Below are positions 1 to 8,400 of a DNA stretch of 13,412 nt, in pieces. This DNA is from Prevotellaceae bacterium UBA4301 (lineage in GTDB: Bacteria > Bacteroidota > Bacteroidia > Bacteroidales > Bacteroidaceae): positions 13,519-26,930 of the forward strand of contig DGUV01000091.1 in the NCBI GenBank assembly GCA_002395775.1, in the 5' to 3' direction. Numbering within the stretch: the stretch's first letter is position 1; each line of letters starts with the position of its first letter. The notes beneath the pieces were generated by a model. The model was given only the letters and a program-made list of their open reading frames with translations, had not been told where the DNA came from and ran no database searches. Both the position numbers and the translations under genes were made by a program.

Positions 1-1449
1 ATCAGCCGCCAGCTCTGGTGGGGACATCGCATACCGGCCTACTTCCTGCCGACGGCTGAGGACGAGGAAGAGAAGTACGTCGTTGCACTCACTCCCGAGG
101 AAGCTCTGGAGAAAGCCCGTCAAATCGAGGGTTACGAAAACATCACGCTCGAAGAGCTGACCCACGACGAGGACGCACTGGACACATGGTTCTCCTCGTG
201 GCTGTGGCCCATCTCGCTGTTCGACGGCATCAACCATCCGGGCAACGAGGAAATCAACTACTACTACCCCACCAGCGTTCTGGTGACGGGACCGGACATC
301 ATCTTCTTCTGGGTGGCCCGCATGATCATGGCTGGCGAAGAATACCTGAAGGATGTGCCCTTCCGCAGTGTGTATTTCACCGGCATCGTGCGTGACGAAC
401 TGGGTCGCAAGATGTCGAAGTCGCTGGGCAACAGCCCCGACCCCATCGGTCTCATCGAGAAGTATGGTGCCGACGGCGTGCGCATGGGCATGCTGCTGGC
501 CGCTCCCGCAGGCAACGACATCCTCTTCAAGGAGGACCTCTGCCAGCAGGGTGCCGCCTTCTGCAACAAGATATGGAATGCCTTCCGCCTGGTGAAGGGT
601 TGGGAGGTGGCCGACATCGAACAGCCGGAGGACAACAAGAAGGCCATCGCCTGGATGAAAGCCGTGCTGCGCACCGAGGTGGCCGAAATCAACCGCCAGT
701 ACAATCAGTATCGCCTCAACGAAGCATTGATGTCCATCTTCAAGCTCTTCACCGACGAGTTCTCGGGCTGGTACCTGGAGATGATTAAGCCTGCCTACCA
801 GGCCCCCATCGACAGCCAGACGCTGCGCGAGACGCTCGGCATCTTCGAGTCGCTGATGAAGGTTATCCACCCCTTCATGCCCTTCATCACCGAAGAGCTG
901 TATCAGCACATCGCCGAGCGCCAGGAGGGCGAGAGCATCATGACGACCACGCTCACCCTGGATGCCCTCAGCGAGGAGGATGCCCGCATGATTGCCCAGT
1001 TCGACCATGCCAAGCAGATAATCAGTGGCGTGCGCGCCATCCGCCAGAGCAAGAACATATCGCCTCGCGAACCGCTCACCCTGGAGGTCGTCGGACAGTC
1101 CGAGTCGGCAATAGCCTATTATCAGTCCACCATCAGCAAGATGGCCGGTCTCTCCGAGATTAGCAACGTGGAGAAGAAGGGCGAGGGCAGCCAGAGCTTC
1201 CTCGTGGGCACACAGGAATACGCCGTGCCCCTGGGCAACCTCATCGACACAGAGGCTGAAGCCGCCAAGGCCGAAGCCGAAATCAAGCGACTGCAAGGCT
1301 TCATGGCAGGCATCGAGAAGAAGCTCCAGAACGAGCGTTTCGTGCAGAATGCACCCGCGCAGGTCGTTGCCCTTGAGCGCAAGAAACTGAGCGATGCCGA
1401 GAGCAAGATTGCGGCCCTGCAAGAGACACTCCGAGCCCTTAAGGGCTAA
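1..1449 (+). CDS. valS: Valine--tRNA ligase (ValRS), C-terminal half
   Basis: This is the 3' part of a class I aminoacyl-tRNA synthetase that charges tRNA-Val with valine in the cytoplasm. The frame is open from base 1 and ends at TAA 1447-1449, giving 482 visible residues, a little over half of a usual bacterial ValRS. Visible residues 1-15 (ISRQLWWGHRIPAYF) and the LDTWFSSWLWP segment near 60-70 are strongly conserved ValRS catalytic-domain blocks. The KMSKS loop that stabilises the transition state is at visible residues 137-141 (bases 409-423). An anticodon-binding helical domain follows at roughly 210-370. The last 65 or so residues are a charged, heptad-like helical arm (LIDTEAEAAKAEAEIKRLQ onward), the family's C-terminal coiled coil that contacts the tRNA. 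The HIGH motif and editing domain would lie left of the window. The gene is more GC-rich than the sus genes, as expected for a highly expressed core gene. It converges with the sus operon. Confidence 0.97.
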   Translation: MSRQLWWGHRIPAYFLPTAEDEEEKYVVALTPEEALEKARQIEGYENITLEELTHDEDALDTWFSSWLWPISLFDGINHPGNEEINYYYPTSVLVTGPDIIFFWVARMIMAGEEYLKDVPFRSVYFTGIVRDELGRKMSKSLGNSPDPIGLIEKYGADGVRMGMLLAAPAGNDILFKEDLCQQGAAFCNKIWNAFRLVKGWEVADIEQPEDNKKAIAWMKAVLRTEVAEINRQYNQYRLNEALMSIFKLFTDEFSGWYLEMIKPAYQAPIDSQTLRETLGIFESLMKVIHPFMPFITEELYQHIAERQEGESIMTTTLTLDALSEEDARMIAQFDHAKQIISGVRAIRQSKNISPREPLTLEVVGQSESAIAYYQSTISKMAGLSEISNVEKKGEGSQSFLVGTQEYAVPLGNLIDTEAEAAKAEAEIKRLQGFMAGIEKKLQNERFVQNAPAQVVALERKKLSDAESKIAALQETLRALKG

Positions 1450-1496
1450 GCCCCAAGGCCCTGCAGCCTATGCCCAAAGCCCTTAGGCGCTAAGCC
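1434..1496. repeat. Duplicated 19-bp palindromic motif across the valS stop
   Basis: Two 19-bp copies at 1434-1452 and 1478-1496 match at 17 of 19 positions. The first copy contains the last ValRS codons and the TAA stop, and its first 14 bases (AGCCCTTAAGGGCT) form a perfect palindrome. The second copy can form a smaller hairpin (CTTAG/CTAAG). The 44-bp offset is not a multiple of three, and the second copy lies outside the gene. The simplest reading is a local duplication of the gene end. A role in mRNA 3'-end structure is possible but not shown. Confidence 0.6.
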
Positions 1497-1511
1497 TCAC
1501 GCTCCTACAAC

Positions 1512-1551
1512 CATCGGCCTCTGCTATACCAAGCAGGGGCCGATGCTATAT
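1512..1551 (+). terminator. Stem-loop downstream of valS, possible terminator
   Basis: Bases 1512-1525 pair with 1532-1545 in a 14-bp stem with one G-U wobble and a 6-nt loop (ATACCA). It begins 63 nt after the valS stop. The base is followed by CTATATAT and not a clean T-run, so intrinsic termination would be weak. It could also act as a 3'-end stabiliser. The hairpin itself is certain; the function is inferred from position. Confidence 0.5.
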
Positions 1552-1588
1552 ATCCCGCCCAGTCCTAATACCTGCAGGCGGACATTGC

Positions 1589-1654
1589 CCAATCATCGCT
1601 GAATCACTTACCAATCATCACGAATTTACTTACCAATGATCGACCGATGATTGG
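1589..1654. repeat. Three 22-nt direct repeats (CCAATSATC units)
   Basis: Units start at 1589, 1611 and 1633, exactly 22 nt apart. Each opens with CCAATCATC or CCAATGATC. Units 1 and 2 match at 17 of 22 positions and both end in ACTTA. The second half of unit 3 instead turns into the inverted motif GATGATTGG, so the array merges with the inverted repeat that follows. There are too few units, and no spacers, for a CRISPR array. Confidence 0.65.
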
Positions 1655-1701
1655 TACAATGATCAAGCCCTCATTAGTAAGTAAATTCGTGATCATTGGT
1701 A
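1609..1701. repeat. 25-bp inverted repeat, REP- or MITE-like element
   Basis: Bases 1609-1633 are the reverse complement of 1677-1701 at 24 of 25 positions. The arms enclose 43 nt, inside which a second imperfect palindrome (1632-1642 against 1645-1655, one mismatch) is centred at 1643-1644. The whole element is 93 bp, has no open frame, and lies between the ends of two convergent genes. Its shape fits an interspersed palindromic repeat or a small non-autonomous element. No clear target-site duplication is visible at its edges. Its copy number in the genome cannot be judged from this window. Confidence 0.65.
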
Positions 1702-1728
1702 CTACTACTTGAGTGAATCGGATATCTA

Positions 1729-1766
1729 CAAAAAAATCCCCTGCACCACGAAGGGATGCAGGGGGA
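1729..1766 (-). terminator. Rho-independent terminator of the sus operon
   Basis: Read on the minus strand, CCCCTGCA (1764-1757) pairs with TGCAGGGG (1745-1738), extended inward by a G-U and a G-C pair to 10 bp with a 7-nt loop. After the stem come A and then seven Ts (1736-1730). It starts 27 nt after the stop of the third gene of the operon, the expected place. On the plus strand the hairpin lacks a T-run, so it mainly serves the minus-strand transcript. Confidence 0.85.
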
Positions 1767-1792
1767 ATACTTATTAATATCCTAAATAGGAC

Positions 1793-3706
1793 TTAGAATG
1801 CGCGGAAGAGGTTAACCTTCTCCAGACGTGAATACTTGCTGGCACGTTTTCCCTGCCAACGAGCAGCAGCACGGCTCATCTTGGTCAACTTACCCTGAGC
1901 TACCTTGTTCACTGAGTGCTGCTTAGCAGCAGAGCCCTCCGTCAGAACGAAGGTCTCCTCAGCCTGGCCGAAGTGACCTGCGCTTACGAAGTAAACAGGA
2001 TAGAAGTGGAACGTCTTGGTCTCAGAATCGTAGTAAGATGTCTTCTCTGCAAACGAGGCACCATACTGAGCGCCCTCGACAATATAGACGGGTCCATAGC
2101 TATCATGGTCTACACCAATATACTGTTCGAGGACTACACACTCGTTGGTGGCCTTGTCCCAAGTGAACATGAAGTCGATGCCAGCGCCCCAGTCTTCAAT
2201 CTTATAGGTGTCCTTCTGGTCGTCGCGCTGATACAGGACATAGCCTTCTTCAGAACCTTCCCACCAGAAGTTGTAGTTAAAGGTACCTACACCCTGAACA
2301 GTCCATGTGATGTTCTGCAGCACCTCGTCAGAAGTACCATATTCAATCGAACCAGACTTATTGACGAAGGTAACATTCAGGACAATCTCGTTTTCAGAGA
2401 AAGAGCCCTTCTTGGGATTGATTTGTGCATAGGCTTCCTCACCTACAGCATTAAGACCTGTCGGCTGAGGATCGGTGTAACCAGGAGCCAACACAATCTT
2501 ACCGTCATTGTCCACGCAGAACACGAGGTCCTTGCCTTCAGCATAGGGAGCAACAATCTTATAGGCAGTGCCATACTTGGCAGCGAACACTGTGTCACAG
2601 CCATCGGTCTTATTGACGCAAGTGCCCTTCATCAGGGTTGCGCTGCTCTTTGTGCCCATCTTACCGGAGTTGAACACACCTACATACTGCTCAGTCCACT
2701 CAAAGTCGGTGTCAATGTCTGCTTCGTAGGCCAGATAGCCATCCATTTGCAGATATTCCTCACCATAACCAAAGTAACCAGCACCTACGTAATAGATGAC
2801 ATTGAATGTGAAGAGACCTGTAGCAGGATTATACTTCGTAGGATATTCATCCCATGTCACGGCACCTGCACGATACTCTACAAAGTCTGAAACATAGACT
2901 GGACCATAGCTTGAATGGTTATAGCCAGTAAATGTCTCCGGCCAAGAAAGGACGTAAACCTCCTGGTCCTCGTCCCAAGAACCCGAGAGGCGAACAGGGA
3001 GACCAGTACCCGTGAACATTCCAGCTCCCCAATTCTCAATCAGGAACTGTACCTGATTGGGGTTACCAGTATTCTGACGGAAAGCAACAGAAGCACCTGG
3101 AACATCACCTGTGCCATACTGCTTATAGGTGTAAACACCCGTGGAGAAATCACGGAAAGGCCATTCGCCCTGACCACCAGCAGAGGCAAACTCTTCGGCA
3201 GTGGTGCACCAAGGTGTGAAGGGAAGCAGAGAGGCAACGAAGTTGTACTTACCACCTTGATAGCCAGACTGGTAGGTCTCACCATCGGGAATCACAACAG
3301 AAACAGTGTCAACCATACCACCAGCAGCAAGAATAGCTGCGGGGTCGTAGGTTACAGTAACTGTGACCATATTCACTCCATCAGGGAAAGTAACGCTCTC
3401 GGGGATGTTAAGCAGAGAGGTTGCATTCCCAGCCTTCTGGGTCGATTCCAAGTTAACAGTAATCTCGCCATCTGTGCTGTCGCGAACCACATAGAGGTCG
3501 AAGCTATTCTCTTCCTCCGAAAGTTCTACCTCAGTAGCGGCAGTTGTGGTGGGAGAGAAATAGACCAGATGGGCAACATCATAATTGCCACCGGTTGCAG
3601 GCTCATATTCTGCATGCTCATCATGGCATGCGGTGAGGCCTGCCATGAAAGGCAGGACCATCAACGCTGCAAAAGCTTTATTAAAAATCTTCATAGTTCT
3701 TCTCAT
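1793..3706 (-). CDS. Surface lipoprotein in the SusE/SusF position, with internal repeat
   Basis: I do not recognise a named family. This 637-residue protein is the third gene of a SusCD operon, 15 bp after the susD-like stop, and probably binds the transporter's substrate at the cell surface (inferred from position). It starts with a lipoprotein signal peptide with lipobox L24-T-A-C27. The acidic residues after Cys27 (HDEHAEYE) fit a Bacteroidetes surface-export signal. Residues about 45-160 look like a beta-sandwich of the Calx-beta-like type (SVTFPDGVNMVTVTVTY). Residues 224-319 and 504-586 are diverged copies of one module: ENWGAG/EDWGAG, SYGPVYV/SYGPVYI, then YYVGAGYFG/YFVSAGHFG followed by EE. 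The last 43 residues hold 12 Lys/Arg and one Glu, an unusually basic tail ending NLFRAF. Met5 (base 3694) is a credible alternative start, preceded by GAGAAG; the signal peptide works from either. Confidence 0.85.
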   Translation of the reverse strand: MRRTMKIFNKAFAALMVLPFMAGLTACHDEHAEYEPATGGNYDVAHLVYFSPTTTAATEVELSEEENSFDLYVVRDSTDGEITVNLESTQKAGNATSLLNIPESVTFPDGVNMVTVTVTYDPAAILAAGGMVDTVSVVIPDGETYQSGYQGGKYNFVASLLPFTPWCTTAEEFASAGGQGEWPFRDFSTGVYTYKQYGTGDVPGASVAFRQNTGNPNQVQFLIENWGAGMFTGTGLPVRLSGSWDEDQEVYVLSWPETFTGYNHSSYGPVYVSDFVEYRAGAVTWDEYPTKYNPATGLFTFNVIYYVGAGYFGYGEEYLQMDGYLAYEADIDTDFEWTEQYVGVFNSGKMGTKSSATLMKGTCVNKTDGCDTVFAAKYGTAYKIVAPYAEGKDLVFCVDNDGKIVLAPGYTDPQPTGLNAVGEEAYAQINPKKGSFSENEIVLNVTFVNKSGSIEYGTSDEVLQNITWTVQGVGTFNYNFWWEGSEEGYVLYQRDDQKDTYKIEDWGAGIDFMFTWDKATNECVVLEQYIGVDHDSYGPVYIVEGAQYGASFAEKTSYYDSETKTFHFYPVYFVSAGHFGQAEETFVLTEGSAAKQHSVNKVAQGKLTKMSRAAARWQGKRASKYSRLEKVNLFRAF

Positions 3707-3721
3707 TAATTTTTTGTAAGT

Positions 3722-5428
3722 TTACTGAACAGGAGTATAAAGACCACTGGGATCGGGATTGTTGTAACCCTTGATGCCCTGGTTGTTGTTCTCCTCACTG
3801 ATGATGATAGTGAAGTTCATCCAAGCAGGACGGCCATTGGTCTTGAAGTTCTCAGTAGCATCCCAGTTGGAGCTGGCTGTACGGTCAACAGACTTGTTCA
3901 GACGCTTGTAGTCGAAGAAGGTCTGGCCCTCACCCCACAGCTCAATACGCTTCTGCAGGAAACACTCATCAACAACGCCCTTTACAGAAACTGCTGCACA
4001 CTCGTAGTTGGGATTACGATAGGTCTTGACAAATGCATTCAGCAACTGAGCACCACGACCTGCATCCTGATGTGCGGCAGCTTCGGCCTGGATGAGATAC
4101 ATCTCCTCGACACGCATCACGGGATAGTCACATGCTGCAGCAACATTGGCATCATCAGGCACACCACCACCGGGACGGAACTTAATAGAAGCGTAGTCGG
4201 GGAAGCTGGAATACATGTAATTGTCATCATTCTTGTCAGTGATGAGCAGGGGCTCCTGACCACTCAACTCGTGGTCACGGGGAGCGATGAAACTGAGCTT
4301 ACGGAAGTCGTTGTTAGAAATCTTGTCGTAAAGCTCGGATGCAATCATCGTGAAGGGGCCAGCAGCTGCATAGCCATAGGTGGCCTCGTTAGACATCCAG
4401 CTGGTCCAGTTCAGGATACCCGACTGAACAACGTCGTCGTCCTTAGAAACACTTGATGCCCACATCCACGAACTTACGCTCATGTCATTGAAGCCAGACT
4501 TTGTATCGAGCCACTGAGCACGGGTCAAGGGAGTGTTGCCGCCGGTAGCAATTGCGTTGGCTGCAGCAGTCTCGGCCTTAGCATACTCTGCCTGTGCCTC
4601 ACTGGTCTTACCAGTTTCCTCAAGATAACCAGCATTCCACATGTACAGACGAGCCTGCAGACCATAGACACAAGCCAGGTCGGGAGTGGTCTTGCTGCTG
4701 CGGCTGTAGTTGCTGATCAGCTTTTCAGCCTCCTTCAGGTCAGCATCGATGAAGGCATACATGTCCTCATGGCTGACACGGGGATTGTTCTGGAACTGAT
4801 CCTCAGGAGTATCTTCCGTAACGATGGGCACGGTCAGGTAGTTGATGCTCTTACCGAAAGCACTATCATCGTCACTGCCACCATCAGCATTAGTAGTCAC
4901 ATAGTCCAAACCAAACTGGTCGTTGGGCAGGAACTCATAGATACGTGCTGCATCCAGATAGAACAGGGCACGATAGGCATAAGCTGCACCCAGATAACCG
5001 GCACTCATGCCCTCTGTTACACCCTTCAAGGCACCAATGGCATTGTTGGCGGTGTTGATGGCACCATAGTAGTAGTACCAAGTGAAGGCACTATAGACAT
5101 AACGACGGCCCTGGTAGTTGTTGCCCGACCAAGAGCTGTACCAGTTGTAACCACTGCTGACAACTGCCATATCAGCGGTCATAACGTCACGAATGTGCAT
5201 CAGCGAACCATAACCCCAGTCATAGTGGCGGTCGCTGTCGTAAACGCCAAACTTGTTCAGGAAAGCAGGCATACCCCACACCAAGGCCTCAGAAGCCTTG
5301 CTCGAAGACTTAAGGACCTCATCAATAACTGTGTTGGTGGGGACGGGCTCCTCGATGCAGCTGGTCAGCGTCAGAGTGCTGCCCAAGGCTGCTACTGCAA
5401 ATAATTTATATATCTTTTTCATCTTCAT
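3722..5428 (-). CDS. SusD/RagB-family nutrient-binding outer-membrane lipoprotein
   Basis: SusD-like proteins sit as a lid on their SusC partner at the outer face of the outer membrane and bind the incoming oligomer before TonB-driven import. This one has 568 residues, a normal length. A lipoprotein signal peptide ends at lipobox L21-T-S-C24, followed by IEEP, an acidic stretch fitting surface display. An aromatic-rich N-terminal region (YNWYSSW, FTWYYYYGAINTANN, about 95-130) matches the family's first domain. Helical repeat segments follow (AGYLGAAYAYRALFYLDAAR, ACVYGLQARLYMWNAGYLE). The C-terminal domain carries the diagnostic block RIELWGEGQTFFDYKRLN at 494-511. The gene begins 7 bp after the susC-like stop, so the two are co-transcribed and probably translationally coupled. 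Met3 is an alternative start 6 nt downstream. The substrate cannot be deduced from sequence. Confidence 0.95.
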   Translation of the reverse strand: MKMKKIYKLFAVAALGSTLTLTSCIEEPVPTNTVIDEVLKSSSKASEALVWGMPAFLNKFGVYDSDRHYDWGYGSLMHIRDVMTADMAVVSSGYNWYSSWSGNNYQGRRYVYSAFTWYYYYGAINTANNAIGALKGVTEGMSAGYLGAAYAYRALFYLDAARIYEFLPNDQFGLDYVTTNADGGSDDDSAFGKSINYLTVPIVTEDTPEDQFQNNPRVSHEDMYAFIDADLKEAEKLISNYSRSSKTTPDLACVYGLQARLYMWNAGYLEETGKTSEAQAEYAKAETAAANAIATGGNTPLTRAQWLDTKSGFNDMSVSSWMWASSVSKDDDVVQSGILNWTSWMSNEATYGYAAAGPFTMIASELYDKISNNDFRKLSFIAPRDHELSGQEPLLITDKNDDNYMYSSFPDYASIKFRPGGGVPDDANVAAACDYPVMRVEEMYLIQAEAAAHQDAGRGAQLLNAFVKTYRNPNYECAAVSVKGVVDECFLQKRIELWGEGQTFFDYKRLNKSVDRTASSNWDATENFKTNGRPAWMNFTIIISEENNNQGIKGYNNPDPSGLYTPVQ

Positions 5429-5435
5429 AACAGGT

Positions 5436-8400
5436 TTAGAAGGTTACTTTCACACCGGCACTGATAGTACGGATAGTAGAGTAATAGGTAGCATTAGAGG
5501 TACCGTAGGAGAAGTTAGTGGCAGCAGTACGGGGGTCGAGACCCTGACGCTTGCTCCACAACCACACGTTAGATGCATTGACATACAGCTTCACGGCATC
5601 AATCTTTGCCTTGCGCAGCAGGCTGGTGGGCAGGTTGTAGGCGAAGGTCAGATTCTGCAGACTCAGGTAGCTGGCCTTGGTAAGGAAGCGGGTGCTGAGG
5701 CTGGAAGAATACTGGTCGCCATACTGCAGACGAGGAATGTCGGTGTTGGTGTTGGTGGGAGTCCAGGCATTCAGCAGGTCAGCATGGAAGTTGTCACCAC
5801 GGCTGTCGTTAGTGGGGGAACTCATGTAACGAGCGTAGGGGCTATCATAAACCTTACCACCAATCTGATAGGCGAAGTCAACACCCAGTTCAAATCCGTA
5901 GAGTTGAACATTAGTATTGATACCACCAAAGAGCTTCGGCAGGAGGCTCTCACTTACTACATAGTCAGTTGCCTCATCGTAGTTAGAAGTCTTACCCTTT
6001 GTACCATCAGCCTTGTTGTACCACCAAAGGCTTTCACCAGTTGCCTGATCAACACCTGCGTACTTAGGAATATAGAAGCTACCTATGCTCAGGCCTTCAC
6101 CGAGGAACATGTTACCGTTGGTGTAGCCCTTGAATTCCTTGCCGTCGAAATCATAAACAGTAGCAGTCTTCTTCTCTTCGGGCATGCTGGTAATCTCATT
6201 CTTATAATGTGTCAGGTTCATACCCATGCTCCACTTGAAGTTCTGCATGCGAACAAGGTCAGCATTCAGTTCAACCTCTATACCATGGTTGACCATGTCA
6301 CCGACGTTATCATAGTAACCGCCAAAGCCTGAGGAACGAGGCAGAGAGAAGAAGTAGAGCATGTCGCTGGTCTTACGCCAGAAATACTCGACACTACCAG
6401 TCAGACAATTCTTAAAGAGACCAAACTCAAGGCCACCATTCAGTTCGCCAACAGTTTCCCAAGTGATATTCTCGTTACCCTTAGTGGAACTGGGAATAAC
6501 AGCAGGATTGCCACCAGAGTTCACTACAGAATAACGGTTGGTGTAAAGGAAACTCGAGATGTTATCATTACCCTGTTCACCATAGCTGAGCTTCAGCTTC
6601 AGGAAGTCAATCCAAGAAGCCTTCTTCATGAAGTTCTCCTCAGAGATAACCCAGGCAGCACTGGCACTGTAGAAGTTACCCCACCAGCGGCCGTTGTCCT
6701 TAGCAAAACGGCTGGAAGCCTCACGACGATAAGTAGCAGAGAGGAAATACTTCAGTGCATAGTTGTACTGAACGCGAGCGAAATAAGCTTCGTCATTATA
6801 CATCGTGGTGTAAGAACCTGCACTGGAGTTATCACTAACAGCACCGTTCAGTTCAAGGTTGTTGGGGTCGAACATGTTATAGCGGCTGGCAGTCAGATAG
6901 TAGTAGGTGTGCTTGTACCACTCATGACCTGCCATAGCGCTCACGTCATGATGACCAAAGAGGTGGTTCCAGTCCAACTGCTGGCGGAAAGTGTATTCCA
7001 GCGTACGAACATGCCTCTTATAGAGGATACCATTCTGACCAGCATAGTTGCCATAGTAGGGGTTGGTGAGGTCAGTGCTACGGCTCTCATCAAGACCTAC
7101 AGTATTCTGGCTGGTGAGCTTAAAGTCCTTAGCAAAACGAATCTCAGCAAAGCCTGTGGCATTGAGGGAATTACCTTCCCACTGGTTAGCATCAATCTGC
7201 TGCTGCTGAATGGCATTCGAACCAGTGAAGACAGGACGAGAAGTACCAGCATTTGTGCCATCGCCCCAGTCATACATACGCAACCCATTGCGGGGATCCA
7301 CCATGATGCTGCCATCAGCATTGCGGATGTACAGGGGATAGATGGGAGAAATCTGAGTAGCAACGGCAAAGATGTTAGCAGAACTATTGTCCGTACCATC
7401 TGCAAGCATTGACTTGGCATTGTAGTGGCTATACGACATGTTTGCACCTACCTTCAGCCACTTCTTAGCTTGCAGGTCAGCCTTCAAACGACCGTTGAAG
7501 TTCTCCATGCTGCTGTTGTAGGTGATACCCTCGTTGTTGATGTAACCAAAGCTGGCAAAGAAGCTGCTCTTTTCATCAGCCTTACTTACATTGACGTTGT
7601 ATTCCTGACGCAGGCCATGGTGATAAGCGGCATCAAGCCAGTTGTCGGGCAACAAAAGATAGTCGCCAACGACACGGCCCAACTTGGCATTGGGATTCAA
7701 CTTGCCATTCATGCCAATCAGCTGCTGACTTGCAGGAACATCATAGACATTCATACCAAGACCATAATTGTTGCTTGCAGTAAGGTTACGATTTGCCCAC
7801 TGGTTTGCTTGCGAACTGGTGTAGCCCAACTTATCCTGAGCATAGTTGTTCAAGGCGCCATAGTACATCTCGTAGTACTGAGCAGGACTCTCCACGGTCT
7901 TATATTCGCGGCGAGCGCGTCCGTTGGAACCCCACTTGGCATCCAAAGTCACCTTAGCTTCACCACGCTTACCACCTTTGGTGGTAATCAGAATAACACC
8001 ATTGGCACCTCGGGCACCATACAAAGATGTGGCGGCAGCATCCTTCAGTACGGTCATGCTCTCCACATCAGCGGTATTAATGGTGTTCATATCACCACCA
8101 TAAGGGGCACCATCAACAACTATCAAGGGATCTGTACCTGCACTCAGCGAGCTGATACCACGAATACGGATACTGGGATTGTTGTTTGCAGGGTTACCCG
8201 TCAAGCTATAGAGCTCAACACCAGCCACATGGCCAGACAGAGCGTCCAAGGCATTGGTACTCTGCAGAGCCTCAATCTTCTCCGTGCCCACAACTGTGGC
8301 AGAACCGGTGAAGGCCTGCTTGGTGCTGGTACCATAGGCAACGACCAGGACCTCGTCCATGGCCTTGTTGTCGGTCTCCAACTCAACGTTGATGACAGGC

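Noticed and set aside
1589..1699. Possible CRISPR array from the 22-nt periodic repeats
   Set aside because: The units are contiguous with no spacers, diverge quickly and turn into an inverted repeat; no cas genes are nearby.
1916..2890. 324-codon plus-strand open frame opposite the SusE-position gene
   Set aside because: It lies wholly antisense to a lipoprotein gene with a clear signal peptide and repeats. Its translation has no domain pattern, and it has no promoter core or start context.
2915..3709. 264-codon plus-strand open frame opposite the same gene
   Set aside because: It is an antisense shadow of the real lipoprotein frame, with no recognisable motif.
5253..6332. 359-codon plus-strand open frame across the SusC/SusD junction
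   Set aside because: It is antisense to two well-supported genes, and its composition reflects the complement of their codons.
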